Assembly: GCA_023480605.1 (NCBI GenBank)
Contig: JAMCWS010000160.1
Coordinates: 1-35,602, forward strand
DNA: 35,602 bases
Reading direction: 5' to 3'
From: a bacterium
Lineage (GTDB): Bacteria; Sumerlaeota; Sumerlaeia; MVZB01
Position 1 is the first letter of the stretch; the number at the start of each line of letters is the position of its first letter. The notes below the pieces were generated by a model. That model was not told the origin of the DNA, made no database searches, and saw nothing but the letters and a program-made list of their open reading frames with translations. Shown here one piece after another: positions 25,501 to 34,125 of the stretch. The position numbers and the translations under genes were made by a program.

Positions 25501-25535
25501 CCATCGATTGGAATCCGGTCATCGAATATCGATAA
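22524..25535 (+). CDS. Secreted multidomain glycoside hydrolase, clan GH-D (GH36/GH27 alpha-galactosidase)-like
   Basis: 1003 residues. Signal peptide at 1-18 (MTISRWVMVVILAGNAVA). A beta-sandwich N-terminal region (about 20-310) is typical of GH36. The barrel region has DDAGWYDEWGSW near 358-369, comparable with the DDGW strand of GH36, then QWRLDGAPGW near 453, where Asp is the candidate nucleophile, and SIELTDGTGVRDYGGYYG near 510, where Asp is the candidate acid/base. The nucleophile context lacks the usual K-x-D, so specificity may differ from alpha-galactosidase. A fibronectin-III-like domain runs about 728-822 (DTTPPDAPREV to YDVETIDGDGNAS). The C-terminal 180 residues are beta-rich, possibly carbohydrate-binding. 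The ATG is preceded by a weak AAGG. The next gene starts 24 bases after the stop, so both are probably one operon acting on extracellular polysaccharide. Confidence 0.72.
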   Translation: MTISRWVMVVILAGNAVAQEPGGYLPSTKLNTDAYLRTEKGSDDQRIWVLGTARVEKRLRLKQGRFALVSFRNKRAASEYVQNGGSPEFRLPCGPAILTGLEGNWTFIEQNVRKGGQGELELTLTIERAGIRVTRHYIVYPGTAIIREWTTLENRGAKPVPIANPFFFTTTVLGDTARAGLDLSHFSGAFHNPDSQRLATQRVGADYAHEFSSPYAAMNHMPLMILSPAGAGHGLFFGWDYLGPWSAPMGLFGDSDFHCGPRLDQYNRNLAPGESIELPQAFTGVFNGDLDDLGNEMLDWQYAFAWDFKNPAYFAQPRLAVDFPSPWVAEGGTAENWSCRLALDLYFTDLARYLGAGSLWDDAGWYDEWGSWNGPEFGQVTDYLKKQAMTLIVWMPTFISRPGSQVVRDLGAEVALPNGAWGYEAGIDQSRPEATAWQRKLLDQRVRQWGDFQWRLDGAPGWGLDPLAADQQFRSLVRGFMADHPGCAIDAGSRGGASLMGVDLGRYSCSIELTDGTGVRDYGGYYGSLMLPPDLWHWIILAARGKESRKHYDIRLDRMHLRMNPVWFGDPGTSLPYCKHNTSQDYPVEAITGLRAQSLGDLEKIRKDWDLYAYLRHEGVAGRWSHVFRPKVSGDDPIHYFQRMNRDGTKGVILTTRSWEHPESGPPGAVRIHPKGLDPKAKYDVRFDFDETVYRSRGADLMISGISISILQPGEIIYLNLPRHPGSGADTTPPDAPREVRRRVADYVYTQGVEVTWDPAADDNWISGYRVYRIGPDGGETNLGRVSRGTFYFDRSALATALAQCRYDVETIDGDGNASKRTRARMEPGEPERHYGFSGFGGTQGYRGWSYEWIMDNGQFKPLTWVPTGGYEGRWERRWNTPGMLTIPGTGFIGRTIMTPEASFDVARVFEAPRDGVSILKGVIRRDLPPGQAPATDCHVRLCLNKNQVWPATGHAQIPADGTPVEYQIEAAVHKGDRIAHILERNAQYKSVAIDWNPVIEYR

Positions 25536-25558
25536 ACGACCTGACATGGCAGGTGATT

Positions 25559-26887
25559 ATGAATGCATACCGATTGGCGATTGTGTGCTTGGTGCTGTCG
25601 ATCTGTGGGTTGCGGGAAGGGGCATCCGTGGCCAATGCGACGCCGGCCACTCCGTCGTGTGGCTTCACGGCGGTCGTCGCCCACCGCGGCGACAAAGTGG
25701 TGCTGAGCACCGCCGACGGCCGCATCGTGACCGAACGGACAGCCGGCGAAAATGACGCGCGCCTTATTCAACAGGGCGCCGAGATCTGCCGCCAAGGCGG
25801 CCGCCCCGGCGGCGAACTGCGCATCATGGCCGGCCAATACGATCTGAAGGAATCCATCGTGCTGGATTTCCCCTGCACGGTGTCGGGCGAAGGGCGCGGC
25901 ACGATTCTCGTCCCGCCCCCCAACGACTACGCCATCCGCATCATGAAGACCGAGCGCAGCCCATCGATAAACGATTGGGTCTGGGGACCCGAGCGCGCCT
26001 CGATCCCGCGGTGGTTGACCGACCTCTGCGGCGAGCGTCTCTACGGCGTTTATGTGCGTTCATTGGCGATTGTCGGCAATGGCCGGGGCAAAGGGATCTA
26101 TCTAACCGGGGTCACCGAATGCATCTGCGATGACCTGGCCATCCACTCGACTTACGACGGCGCCGCCATTTACATCGACCGAACCGTCATGGAGTCGGAG
26201 TTTCGCAGTATCGTCTGTTATGTGAACGGCAGCATCAAGAACCGCGAGGCTACCATTGTCGTCGCGTCTCAGGATGACGGCGATGGTAACAATAATATCC
26301 AGTTTACCCGGGTGCATGTGCTGCTGCCCAATTACATCGGTGTGCAGATCGGCACGGATAAAAAATTCCCGCCCCGGCTGCTTTACTTCACGCAGTCCTT
26401 CTTCCACGGCTGGCTGCCCGCCGAGCGCATGCCGCCCTGCGATCTCTTCCTCGTGCATGCGGCGGATCCCGAACGGGGCATTGTCATTTCGGAGAGCCGT
26501 TTCACCAATGTCGGCAAGGCCAATGCCATGTTGCATGTCGAGAAGGGCGCGGTCGACCTCACCAACTCCATCCTGGGCGGAGGGTATGGCAAGACAATCA
26601 TCCTCGCCGATCCGGACACCAAGGTCTCGGTCCGTGGCAATATGTTTCATGAAGTCCAGGACGGCGAATGGAGCCTGGATGCATCCGGCGCCGATGTGAT
26701 CTTCGCCCAGAACATACTTGGTCCCCAAGGGCGGATTCAGTTGCAAAACGCCAGGTCCGCCGTCGTCACCGGGAACCGGTTCGGGCGTTCTGAAAAGGAG
26801 GCGATCGTGGGTGTACCCAAGTGGCTGTTCCGTGCGAAACGCCGGATTCAGGTGTCCGGAAATGTCTTCGCGCCGGCGACGCATTGA
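25559..26887 (+). CDS. Secreted right-handed beta-helix protein (pectate-lyase-like fold)
   Basis: A 442-residue product from the ATG at 25559, preceded by AGGTGA. The signal peptide is about 1-26 (MNAYRLAIVCLVLSICGLRE). After GGELRIMAGQYDLKESIVLD, repeated short strands follow with the spacing of a parallel beta-helix: VRSLAIVGNGRGKGIYLTGV, ISESRFTNVGKANAMLHVE, VDLTNSILGGG and VSVRGNMFHEV. Such proteins include polysaccharide lyases, epimerases and adhesins; no catalytic triad can be assigned by eye. It sits 24 bases after the GH-D-like hydrolase and probably works on the same glycan outside the cell. The spacer to the tRNA gene (26888-27136) shows no further gene. Confidence 0.82.
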   Translation: MNAYRLAIVCLVLSICGLREGASVANATPATPSCGFTAVVAHRGDKVVLSTADGRIVTERTAGENDARLIQQGAEICRQGGRPGGELRIMAGQYDLKESIVLDFPCTVSGEGRGTILVPPPNDYAIRIMKTERSPSINDWVWGPERASIPRWLTDLCGERLYGVYVRSLAIVGNGRGKGIYLTGVTECICDDLAIHSTYDGAAIYIDRTVMESEFRSIVCYVNGSIKNREATIVVASQDDGDGNNNIQFTRVHVLLPNYIGVQIGTDKKFPPRLLYFTQSFFHGWLPAERMPPCDLFLVHAADPERGIVISESRFTNVGKANAMLHVEKGAVDLTNSILGGGYGKTIILADPDTKVSVRGNMFHEVQDGEWSLDASGADVIFAQNILGPQGRIQLQNARSAVVTGNRFGRSEKEAIVGVPKWLFRAKRRIQVSGNVFAPATH

Positions 26888-27136
26888 GGATCGGTTGGCC
26901 GCGCCCGTACCCGTGGCACTGTGCCTTGGCGTCAGGGCGATCCCCACGATTCCGCAGGGTGATCGTCATTGGCCCCGGCGGGGACATTTCAGGGACGTTT
27001 TAGCGAAATCCGCGTGAGCCGGAATATGCCGGTTGAAACAAAAACATTACTCGCGACCGGGCGTGGCGAATCGTGTAAAGCCAATAAAAACAGGCGCCAA
27101 TTGAAATATCACCCGTAAAGTCAGAAAATTTTCGAG

Positions 27137-27212
27137 TGGAGCGCCTGACGGGAATCGAACCCGTAATCATCGACTTGGAAGGCCGATGCACTAGCCGTTG
27201 TGCTACAGGCGC
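27137..27212 (-). tRNA. tRNA-Gly (anticodon UCC), CCA encoded
   Basis: The reverse strand folds into a complete cloverleaf: acceptor GCGCCTG/CAGGCGC, D-stem GCAC/GTGC, anticodon stem TCGGC/GCCGA with loop CTTCCAA (anticodon TCC), a 5-base variable loop, T-stem ACGGG/CCCGT with loop TTCGATT, discriminator T, then an encoded CCA. It reads GGA and GGG codons. A promoter is present at 27232-27259. No phage or island junction is evident at the 3' end. Confidence 0.97.
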
Positions 27213-27231
27213 CCGAGGCAGGCGTCTTCTC

Positions 27232-27259
27232 ATGATAATGGGCCGGGGCGGCGAGTCAA
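27232..27259 (-). promoter_or_regulatory. Sigma70-type promoter for tRNA-Gly
   Basis: On the minus strand TTGACT (27254-27259) and TATCAT (27232-27237) are 16 bases apart, each a 5/6 match to consensus. The start point would be near 27225, about 12 bases before the mature tRNA 5' end. Confidence 0.7.
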
Positions 27260-27324
27260 GGCGGTTTTTCGGCTGACGGTCCCGGACGCGCCGGCCCGTT
27301 CAGGCCGGTCGGGCGTCGCCTGGA

Positions 27325-28233
27325 TCAGACCGGCCCGGCGCCGGTCGGGGGGGCCGGACGGACGTGACGCATCTCCTGGCCGATGTCCTTGAGGTAGGCC
27401 GAATATTCGCAGTCGGGCATCGCGGCCACAAGCGCGTCGAACTGATCCAGGCCGATAAAACCCATGCGCGCGGCCACCTCTTCGGGGCAGCCGACCTTGG
27501 AGCCCTGGCGTTTTTCGAGGATCGCCACGAAGTTGCTCGCCTCCTGCAAAGCCGACGTGGTGCCCGTGTCGAGCCAGGCGGTGCCGCGCCCCAGGGGCGC
27601 CACGCGCAACTGGTTGTGCGACAAATAAACTTTTTGTACGTCGGTGATTTCCAGTTCGCCACGGGCCGAGGGACGCAGGCCGCGACAGATTTCCGTCACT
27701 TGGCCGTCGAAGAGATAGATGCCCGGAATGGCGTAGGAGGAGCGCGGCTGACGCGGCTTTTCCTCGATCGAAAGCACCCGCCCATCGCGGTCGAACTCGA
27801 CGACGCCGTAGCGTTCGGGGTCGCGCACGCGATAAGCGAAGATGAGCCCGCCGCTGCTGAAACCGCGGCAATAATTGGAGATCTCGCTGCGGCCGTAGAA
27901 AAGGTTGTCGCCCAGAATAAGGCAGACCGGGTCGCCGGCGATGAAATCCTCGGCGATGAGGAAGGCTTGGGCGATGCCGCGCGGCTCGGGCTGCGCGCGG
28001 TAGGTCAGCTCGATGCCCCACTGGCGGCCGTCGCCCATCAGGTCTTCGAAGCGCGGCAGGTCGTGGGGCGTCGAAATGACGCACAAGCGCCGGATGCCGG
28101 CCAGCATAAGGGTCGACAGCGGATAATAGACCATCGGCTTGTCGTAAATCGCCTGGAGTTGCTTGCTCGCCACCCGCGATAGGGGGTAAAGGCGCGTGCC
28201 CGACCCGCCTGCCAGAATGATGCCTTTGTCCAT
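27325..28233 (-). CDS. rfbA: Glucose-1-phosphate thymidylyltransferase (RmlA/RfbA)
   Basis: The 302-residue product starts MDKGIILAGGSGTRLYPLSR and continues with KQLQAIYDKPMVYYPLST, CLILGDNLFYGR and TAWLDTGTTSALQEASN, which together identify RmlA. GGSGTR is the nucleotide-binding loop and LGDN carries a metal-binding Asp. The enzyme makes dTDP-glucose from dTTP and glucose-1-phosphate, the first step of dTDP-rhamnose synthesis for envelope polysaccharide. The usual ITKGVSKQL is SRVASKQL here, a mild variation. AGAGGT precedes the ATG at 28233. It follows rfbC on the same strand across a 122-base spacer filled by a CACGAAA-type repeat. Genes for the two middle enzymes (rfbB, rfbD) are not in the window. 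Confidence 0.97.
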   Translation of the reverse strand: MDKGIILAGGSGTRLYPLSRVASKQLQAIYDKPMVYYPLSTLMLAGIRRLCVISTPHDLPRFEDLMGDGRQWGIELTYRAQPEPRGIAQAFLIAEDFIAGDPVCLILGDNLFYGRSEISNYCRGFSSGGLIFAYRVRDPERYGVVEFDRDGRVLSIEEKPRQPRSSYAIPGIYLFDGQVTEICRGLRPSARGELEITDVQKVYLSHNQLRVAPLGRGTAWLDTGTTSALQEASNFVAILEKRQGSKVGCPEEVAARMGFIGLDQFDALVAAMPDCEYSAYLKDIGQEMRHVRPAPPTGAGPV

Positions 28234-28270
28234 CGTTTCGCTTACCTCTAATCTGCCTGAAAGAACGAAT

Positions 28271-28320
28271 TAGCCACGAAATCGCGCGAAAAACACGAAA
28301 GTCGCAAGGAAATACGAAAA
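28271..28320. repeat. CACGAAA-type interspersed repeat between rfbC and rfbA
   Basis: The spacer contains TAGCCACGAAATCGCGCGAA followed by AAACACGAAAGTCGCAAGGA and AATACGAAAA, an irregular tandem of an x-ACGAAA unit. Short 'TAGCCACGAAA...CACGAAA' islands recur in intergenic regions of various PVC-type and environmental genomes; that comparison is from memory. It is A-rich and clearly distinct from flanking coding DNA. It carries no coding or terminator features. Confidence 0.55.
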
Positions 28321-28355
28321 GCGGTCGGCATTTATTTACCGGGCGCGCCGCGGCG

Positions 28356-28910
28356 TCAGGCCACTCGCGGCCGGACCGTCGCCAGGTAGTGACTGAACGA
28401 CTGGGCGGTCTGGTCGCGCTCGGAGATTATGGGATGGCGGACGGGCCAGTCGATGCCGATCCGGGGGTCATCCCATTTGATCTGGTCCTCGAGTTCGCCG
28501 TGATAAACGGAGCTGCATTTGTATATGATTTCGGCCCCGTCGCTCAGGACGACGTAGCCGTGCGCGAAGCCCCGCGCCAGGTAAAGCATCCGCTTGTTTT
28601 CGGCGCTCAATTCGATGGCGAACCACTGACCCAGAGTCGGCGATTCGGGGCGGATATCGACGGCCACGTCCCAGACGCGCCCCTGGGTGCAGCGGACCAG
28701 TTTCACCTGGCCTTCGCCGCGCTGGAAGTGCATGCCGCGCAGCGAATTTTTGACCGAAAAGGTGTGATTATCCTGCCGCCAGTCGGTGTTGAGGCCGGCC
28801 TGGCGGAATTTCGCCTCATTGTAGCTTTCGTAAAGAAAACCGCGGGGATCGGCGAACACCCGGGGATGTATGATCAGAAGCCCCTCGAGCGGCGTTTTTT
28901 CCACTTCCAT
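28356..28910 (-). CDS. rfbC: dTDP-4-dehydrorhamnose 3,5-epimerase (RmlC/RfbC)
   Basis: 184 residues of the RmlC cupin family: DPRGFLYESYNEAKF, SLRGMHFQRGEGQVKLVRC, GRVWDVAVDIRPESPTLGQW and GFAHGYVVLSD. His61 is the catalytic base, Lys70 stabilises the enolate, and Tyr130 is a candidate acid. It epimerises the keto sugar at C3 and C5 before the final reduction to dTDP-L-rhamnose. I chose the ATG at 28910 because AGGTGA lies 6 bases upstream; a GTG at 28919 is directly on that site. rfbA follows downstream, so a shared transcript is likely. A 10-bp-stem hairpin lies in the leader at 28986-29014. Confidence 0.96.
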   Translation of the reverse strand: MEVEKTPLEGLLIIHPRVFADPRGFLYESYNEAKFRQAGLNTDWRQDNHTFSVKNSLRGMHFQRGEGQVKLVRCTQGRVWDVAVDIRPESPTLGQWFAIELSAENKRMLYLARGFAHGYVVLSDGAEIIYKCSSVYHGELEDQIKWDDPRIGIDWPVRHPIISERDQTAQSFSHYLATVRPRVA

Positions 28911-28985
28911 CTGCGTCACCTGTCCGGGCGATTAGCGGGGGGGCGGTGCGTCGCGCGCGGTCGCTCCGCGCAATCGGTCCCCTTC

Positions 28986-29014
28986 TTTTCCGGCGCATCG
29001 AATCCGCCGGAAAA
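28986..29014. other. Stem-loop in the rfbC leader
   Basis: TTTTCCGGCG (28986-28995) and CGCCGGAAAA (29005-29014) form a perfect 10-bp stem with a 9-base loop, about 75 bases before the rfbC start. It has T/A flanks on both sides and could terminate or attenuate transcription. The rest of the 28911-29186 spacer has a candidate TTGACT but no well-spaced -10 box. Confidence 0.5.
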
Positions 29015-29186
29015 AACAAGCGGATGGAATTTTACTTCCCGACCGCTCTCTCAGAGTCAACTATACTTCCCGCGCCGGGCGGCCTCAAACGAAAACCGGC
29101 CCCTGGCTGAAGGCCGACAAAGGCAATACGCCACATCGCCGCCACCCAGGGCGAGACTCCGGGCGCGGGCGCCGGGGCCGCGCGCG

Positions 29187-30983
<1,797 letters not shown>

Positions 30984-31083
30984 TCGCCAAACTCCTTTGT
31001 CATGTGTGGCTCGGAGTAAAGGTTGTGGCTCATCCGTCCTCGACCTGGCGGGGATCGAGCCGCCGCGAAAGCCCTGGCCGCGC

Positions 31084-31111
31084 CAAGGCCCCGATGGTAT
31101 CGGATTGCCAG
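31084..31111 (-). promoter_or_regulatory. Candidate pckG promoter
   Basis: On the minus strand TTGCCA (5/6 to the -35 box) is followed after 17 bases by TACCAT (4/6 to the -10 box), within roughly 31085-31111. A perfect dyad, TTGCCAG-TAGT-CTGGCAA (31105-31122), covers the -35 element and could be an operator for a repressor. A second TTGACA just upstream (31129-31134) has no -10 at normal spacing. Confidence 0.4.
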
Positions 31112-31129
31112 ACTACTGGCAATTTTTTT
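31105..31129 (+). terminator. Intrinsic-terminator-like hairpin reading on the plus strand
   Basis: TTGCCAG (31105-31111) and CTGGCAA (31116-31122) pair around a 4-base loop and are followed by seven T residues (31123-31129). In form this is a classical intrinsic terminator for plus-strand transcription. No annotated plus-strand gene precedes it, so it either blocks antisense transcription toward secDF or ends an unrecognised small RNA. The same dyad overlaps the candidate pckG promoter. Confidence 0.55.
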
Positions 31130-31174
31130 GTCAACCGCGTTTTTCCGGCCTGCGGGCGTATATCGCCGCCCCCG

Positions 31175-31200
31175 CCGGCCGCTTGATTCGGCCGGTTTTT
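31175..31200 (+). terminator. Second intrinsic terminator, plus-strand orientation, overlapping the secDF stop
   Basis: CCGGCCG (31175-31181) and CGGCCGG (31189-31195) form a perfect 7-bp stem with a 7-base loop followed by TTTTT. On the minus strand the same hairpin directly follows the secDF TAA stop and lacks a T-run, so it may act weakly for secDF and strongly against antisense transcripts. Confidence 0.6.
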
Positions 31201-34066
31201 AGCGTCCGGTGTAGGCGTTGGGCCGGGTGGCCGCGCCGGCGCTGCGCACCGGCTGGGCCTTCTCGACCTTCTTTTTCTTGGCCGCCAGGGCCATCTGGAG
31301 GCGGTTGCCCTTGTATTTGTTCCACTGGTAGACCAGCGGCGCGGCGATGAAGTCCGACGAGAAGGTGCCCGTGATCGTCCCCAACAGATAGACCTTCGCG
31401 AACGATCGCAATCCCTCGCCGCCGATGAAGTAAAGACAGAGCACGGCGGCGAACACGGTGCCCGAGGTCAGGATCGTCCGCGAGAGCGACTGGTTCATCG
31501 CCAGGTTGCAGATCTCGCCAAAACTCTTGCCGAACATCGTCCGCGTATTCTCGCGAATTCGGTCGAAGATCACGATCGTGTCGTTGACCGAGAAGCCCAT
31601 CAGCACCATTAGCGCGGCCACGACGTCCAGGGTGATCTGCACGTTCCAGAGCGAACCGAGTACGACGACGATGAGCAGGTCGTGTAGCAGGGCGACGACG
31701 GCCGCCACCCCGAAGACGGGTTCGAAACGGAACGCCAGGTAAATCATGATGGCCATCGACCCCAGGCAAACGACCCACAACGCCAGTTTCGAGAAGGCCT
31801 GGCCGCTCTGGGCGCCGAAGCCCGACTGCAATGCGATCGTGAAGGCGTTCGTGCCGGGGAAGGCCTGTCTCAACCCCTGCTCCACGCGCGCCTCGGTGGC
31901 CTCGAGCTGGTCGGCCTGGCCGATCGTCTTCTCCGCGGCCTCGGTCTGGCCGGCGGCCGCTACGGTTTTGACCTTCGTGCCCACCGGCAGCAGTTTGACG
32001 TCGATGATGTAGTAATTGGGGCGGTCGGTGACCGGCTGCACGTTGGGGTCCTGGAGCCCGGCGGCGGTCATGGCGTCGCGGATCGCCACTTCGCTCGTCG
32101 GCTTGGCGAACTGCACCTCGGCGCGCGAACCGCCTTCGAAGTCGACACCCATCTGCAGGCCGCCGCGCGCGATCACGAGGATGAGGCCGACAATCAACAC
32201 GAGGGTCGATCCCGACCAACTGAAATGACGAGCCTTGATGAAATCGAAATTAGAGTGCGGGAAAAAAGACAGACGCCCCAGCGACAGGTGGCCGAACCGG
32301 GCGAACCAGAGGGCGCACAGCGTGTAGGTGACCGTCAGGCCGGTAAACAGGTTGGCCAGCAGGCCGAAGGTCATCGTCAGGGCGAAGCCGAAGACCGAGC
32401 CCTCGGTGAACTGCAGAAGGACCAGCGCCGAGAGCAGCGTGGTCAGGTTCGAGTCGAAGATGACGTTGAAGGCCCGGGCAAAGCCCAGTCCGATGGCCTG
32501 GCCCAATGGCCGGCCGGCCTTGACTTCCTCGCGGATGCGCTCGTAGATGAGCACGTTGGCGTCGACGGCCATGCCGATGGTCAGCAGGATGCCGCCGATG
32601 CCCGACAGAGTCAGGGTGGCCTTGGCCAGGGACATGATGGCCAGGATGATCAAAATGTTGAGGGCCAGGGCCACGACCGAGATGACGCCGGCCGTGCCGT
32701 AGTAAGCGATCATGAAGACGGTAATGACGACCGCGCCGAGGTAGAGGGCCTTGACGCCGTCCTTGATCGACTCGGCGCCGGTCGTCGCGCCGACGGTCCG
32801 TTTGCTCTCGATCTTGAGCGGAGCCTTGAGCGAGCCGGCCTTGAGGACCTGGCTCAGTTCGGTGGCCTCCTCCTGCGAAAAGCCGCCGGTGATGACCGCC
32901 CGGCCGTCGGTGATGGCCGCTTGGAGCACGGGGGCCGAGCGCACGACGCCGTCGAGCAGGATGGCAAGCTGGGTGCCGACGTTGGCGCTGGTCACGTCGG
33001 CGAATTTCCGGGTGCCCGCCGGGTTGAACTCCAGCGACACCTGGATCGGGTTTTGGAAGTCGCTGGGCACGTAACTGACATTGGCGCTGCGCAGGTCCGC
33101 GCCGGTCAGTTCGTCCTTGCTTTCCAGCAGGTAGTCGCTCGTCGTGTAAACGAGCTGGCCCGTGGATTCATCGATGTGGCCGATCTTGCTGGACTTGATC
33201 TCGGTGCCGACGGGGATGGTGACGCCGGGAAGGGGCTTGCCGTCGGCCCCGATGATCTGGTTCATCCGCTTGTCCACCAACCGGAACTCGAGGAAGGCCG
33301 GTTGAATGACGGTGTTGATCAGCTTGTCGGGGTCCTTCTCGCCGGGCACCTGGATGCGGATCTGGTCGGCGCCCTGCAGCGCGATGCGCGGCTGGGTGAC
33401 GCCCAGGGCGTCGACGCGGTCGGCGATGCGCTTTTTGGTGCCCTCCAGGTCCTGGACGAGTTGCTTGTTGATTTCCAGGGCGTTGAGTTCGACGGTGACG
33501 GGCTTGCCGCTGCGCAGGTCGCTTTCGCTGACTTTACCGGAGATGACATCGCGTCCGACGTATTCATTGAGCCGGTTGGCGGCGTTGCGCGCGTCTTCGC
33601 GGTTGGGCAGCTCGATGACGAACGCCGCCTGGCCCGGCACGGCCTTCAGGTTGGCCGTGATTTTGGCGTTGTCCAGGTCGCGCTTGATCGAGGCGATCAG
33701 CTCATTGACCTGCTCGCTCATGGCCTTCTCGCGGTCGAGCATCAGGGTCACGTCGACGCCGCCGATCAGGTCCAGGCCAAGCGGGATGGCGGCGAGGCGC
33801 AGTTGCTCGGTTTTCTTTTCCCAGGCTAGGTAGGCCTGGTTCTTTTCCGACCAGGCGACCCATTGCGGATTCTGCGCTTTCCAGGCGGCGTAGGCTTCGG
33901 TGTTTTGCGCCGCCGGGGCCGGGCCGGTGACCGCCGGCTCGGGGCTGGTCGGCTGAACTTCATGGCGTAAATTCCAGTAATAGCGTGCCGTGGGGATGAC
34001 CAGCACCACCGAAATGACGGTGACGGCGATAATGATCCAGATGCGAAGCCAGGAAATCTGTTTCAT
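31199..34066 (-). CDS. secDF: SecDF fused preprotein translocase accessory protein
   Basis: One 955-residue chain combining SecD (about 1-600) and SecF (about 615-920). SecD: an N-terminal helix (LRIWIIIAVTVISVVLVIPT), LGLDLIGGVDVTLML, the periplasmic P1 region, and the membrane core with GMAVDANVLIYERIREEV. SecF: MGVDFEGGSRAEVQFA and GFSVNDTIVIFDRIRENTRT. The conserved Asp and Arg residues in the two membrane motifs belong to the proton path that powers late steps of protein export. Separate secD and secF genes are the rule in Proteobacteria; a single-chain form is common in several other phyla. AAAGGAA lies about 13 bases before the ATG. The gene follows the HD-hydrolase gene by 59 bases and yajC is two genes upstream. 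The Lys-rich C-terminal tail is cytoplasmic. Confidence 0.97.
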   Translation of the reverse strand: MKQISWLRIWIIIAVTVISVVLVIPTARYYWNLRHEVQPTSPEPAVTGPAPAAQNTEAYAAWKAQNPQWVAWSEKNQAYLAWEKKTEQLRLAAIPLGLDLIGGVDVTLMLDREKAMSEQVNELIASIKRDLDNAKITANLKAVPGQAAFVIELPNREDARNAANRLNEYVGRDVISGKVSESDLRSGKPVTVELNALEINKQLVQDLEGTKKRIADRVDALGVTQPRIALQGADQIRIQVPGEKDPDKLINTVIQPAFLEFRLVDKRMNQIIGADGKPLPGVTIPVGTEIKSSKIGHIDESTGQLVYTTSDYLLESKDELTGADLRSANVSYVPSDFQNPIQVSLEFNPAGTRKFADVTSANVGTQLAILLDGVVRSAPVLQAAITDGRAVITGGFSQEEATELSQVLKAGSLKAPLKIESKRTVGATTGAESIKDGVKALYLGAVVITVFMIAYYGTAGVISVVALALNILIILAIMSLAKATLTLSGIGGILLTIGMAVDANVLIYERIREEVKAGRPLGQAIGLGFARAFNVIFDSNLTTLLSALVLLQFTEGSVFGFALTMTFGLLANLFTGLTVTYTLCALWFARFGHLSLGRLSFFPHSNFDFIKARHFSWSGSTLVLIVGLILVIARGGLQMGVDFEGGSRAEVQFAKPTSEVAIRDAMTAAGLQDPNVQPVTDRPNYYIIDVKLLPVGTKVKTVAAAGQTEAAEKTIGQADQLEATEARVEQGLRQAFPGTNAFTIALQSGFGAQSGQAFSKLALWVVCLGSMAIMIYLAFRFEPVFGVAAVVALLHDLLIVVVLGSLWNVQITLDVVAALMVLMGFSVNDTIVIFDRIRENTRTMFGKSFGEICNLAMNQSLSRTILTSGTVFAAVLCLYFIGGEGLRSFAKVYLLGTITGTFSSDFIAAPLVYQWNKYKGNRLQMALAAKKKKVEKAQPVRSAGAATRPNAYTGR

Positions 34067-34125
34067 GACCGGATATATTCCTTTTCTTGCTTGACGGGGC
34101 GTCCGGTCTTCAGCGAACGGACGCC

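Noticed and set aside
27091..27213. Direct repeat ACAGGCGCC at 27090-27098 and at the tRNA-Gly 5' end, as an integration att pair
   Set aside because: Only 9 bases, at the 5' rather than 3' end of the tRNA, with no integrase or island between the copies.
29029..29060. rfbC promoter TTGACT ... TAAAAT
   Set aside because: The two boxes are 20 bases apart, too far for a standard sigma70 promoter.
31030..31060. tRNA-like T-arm on the minus strand in the pckG leader
   Set aside because: GGCGGCTCGATCCCCGCC resembles a T-arm, but no matching acceptor, D or anticodon stem can be formed around it.
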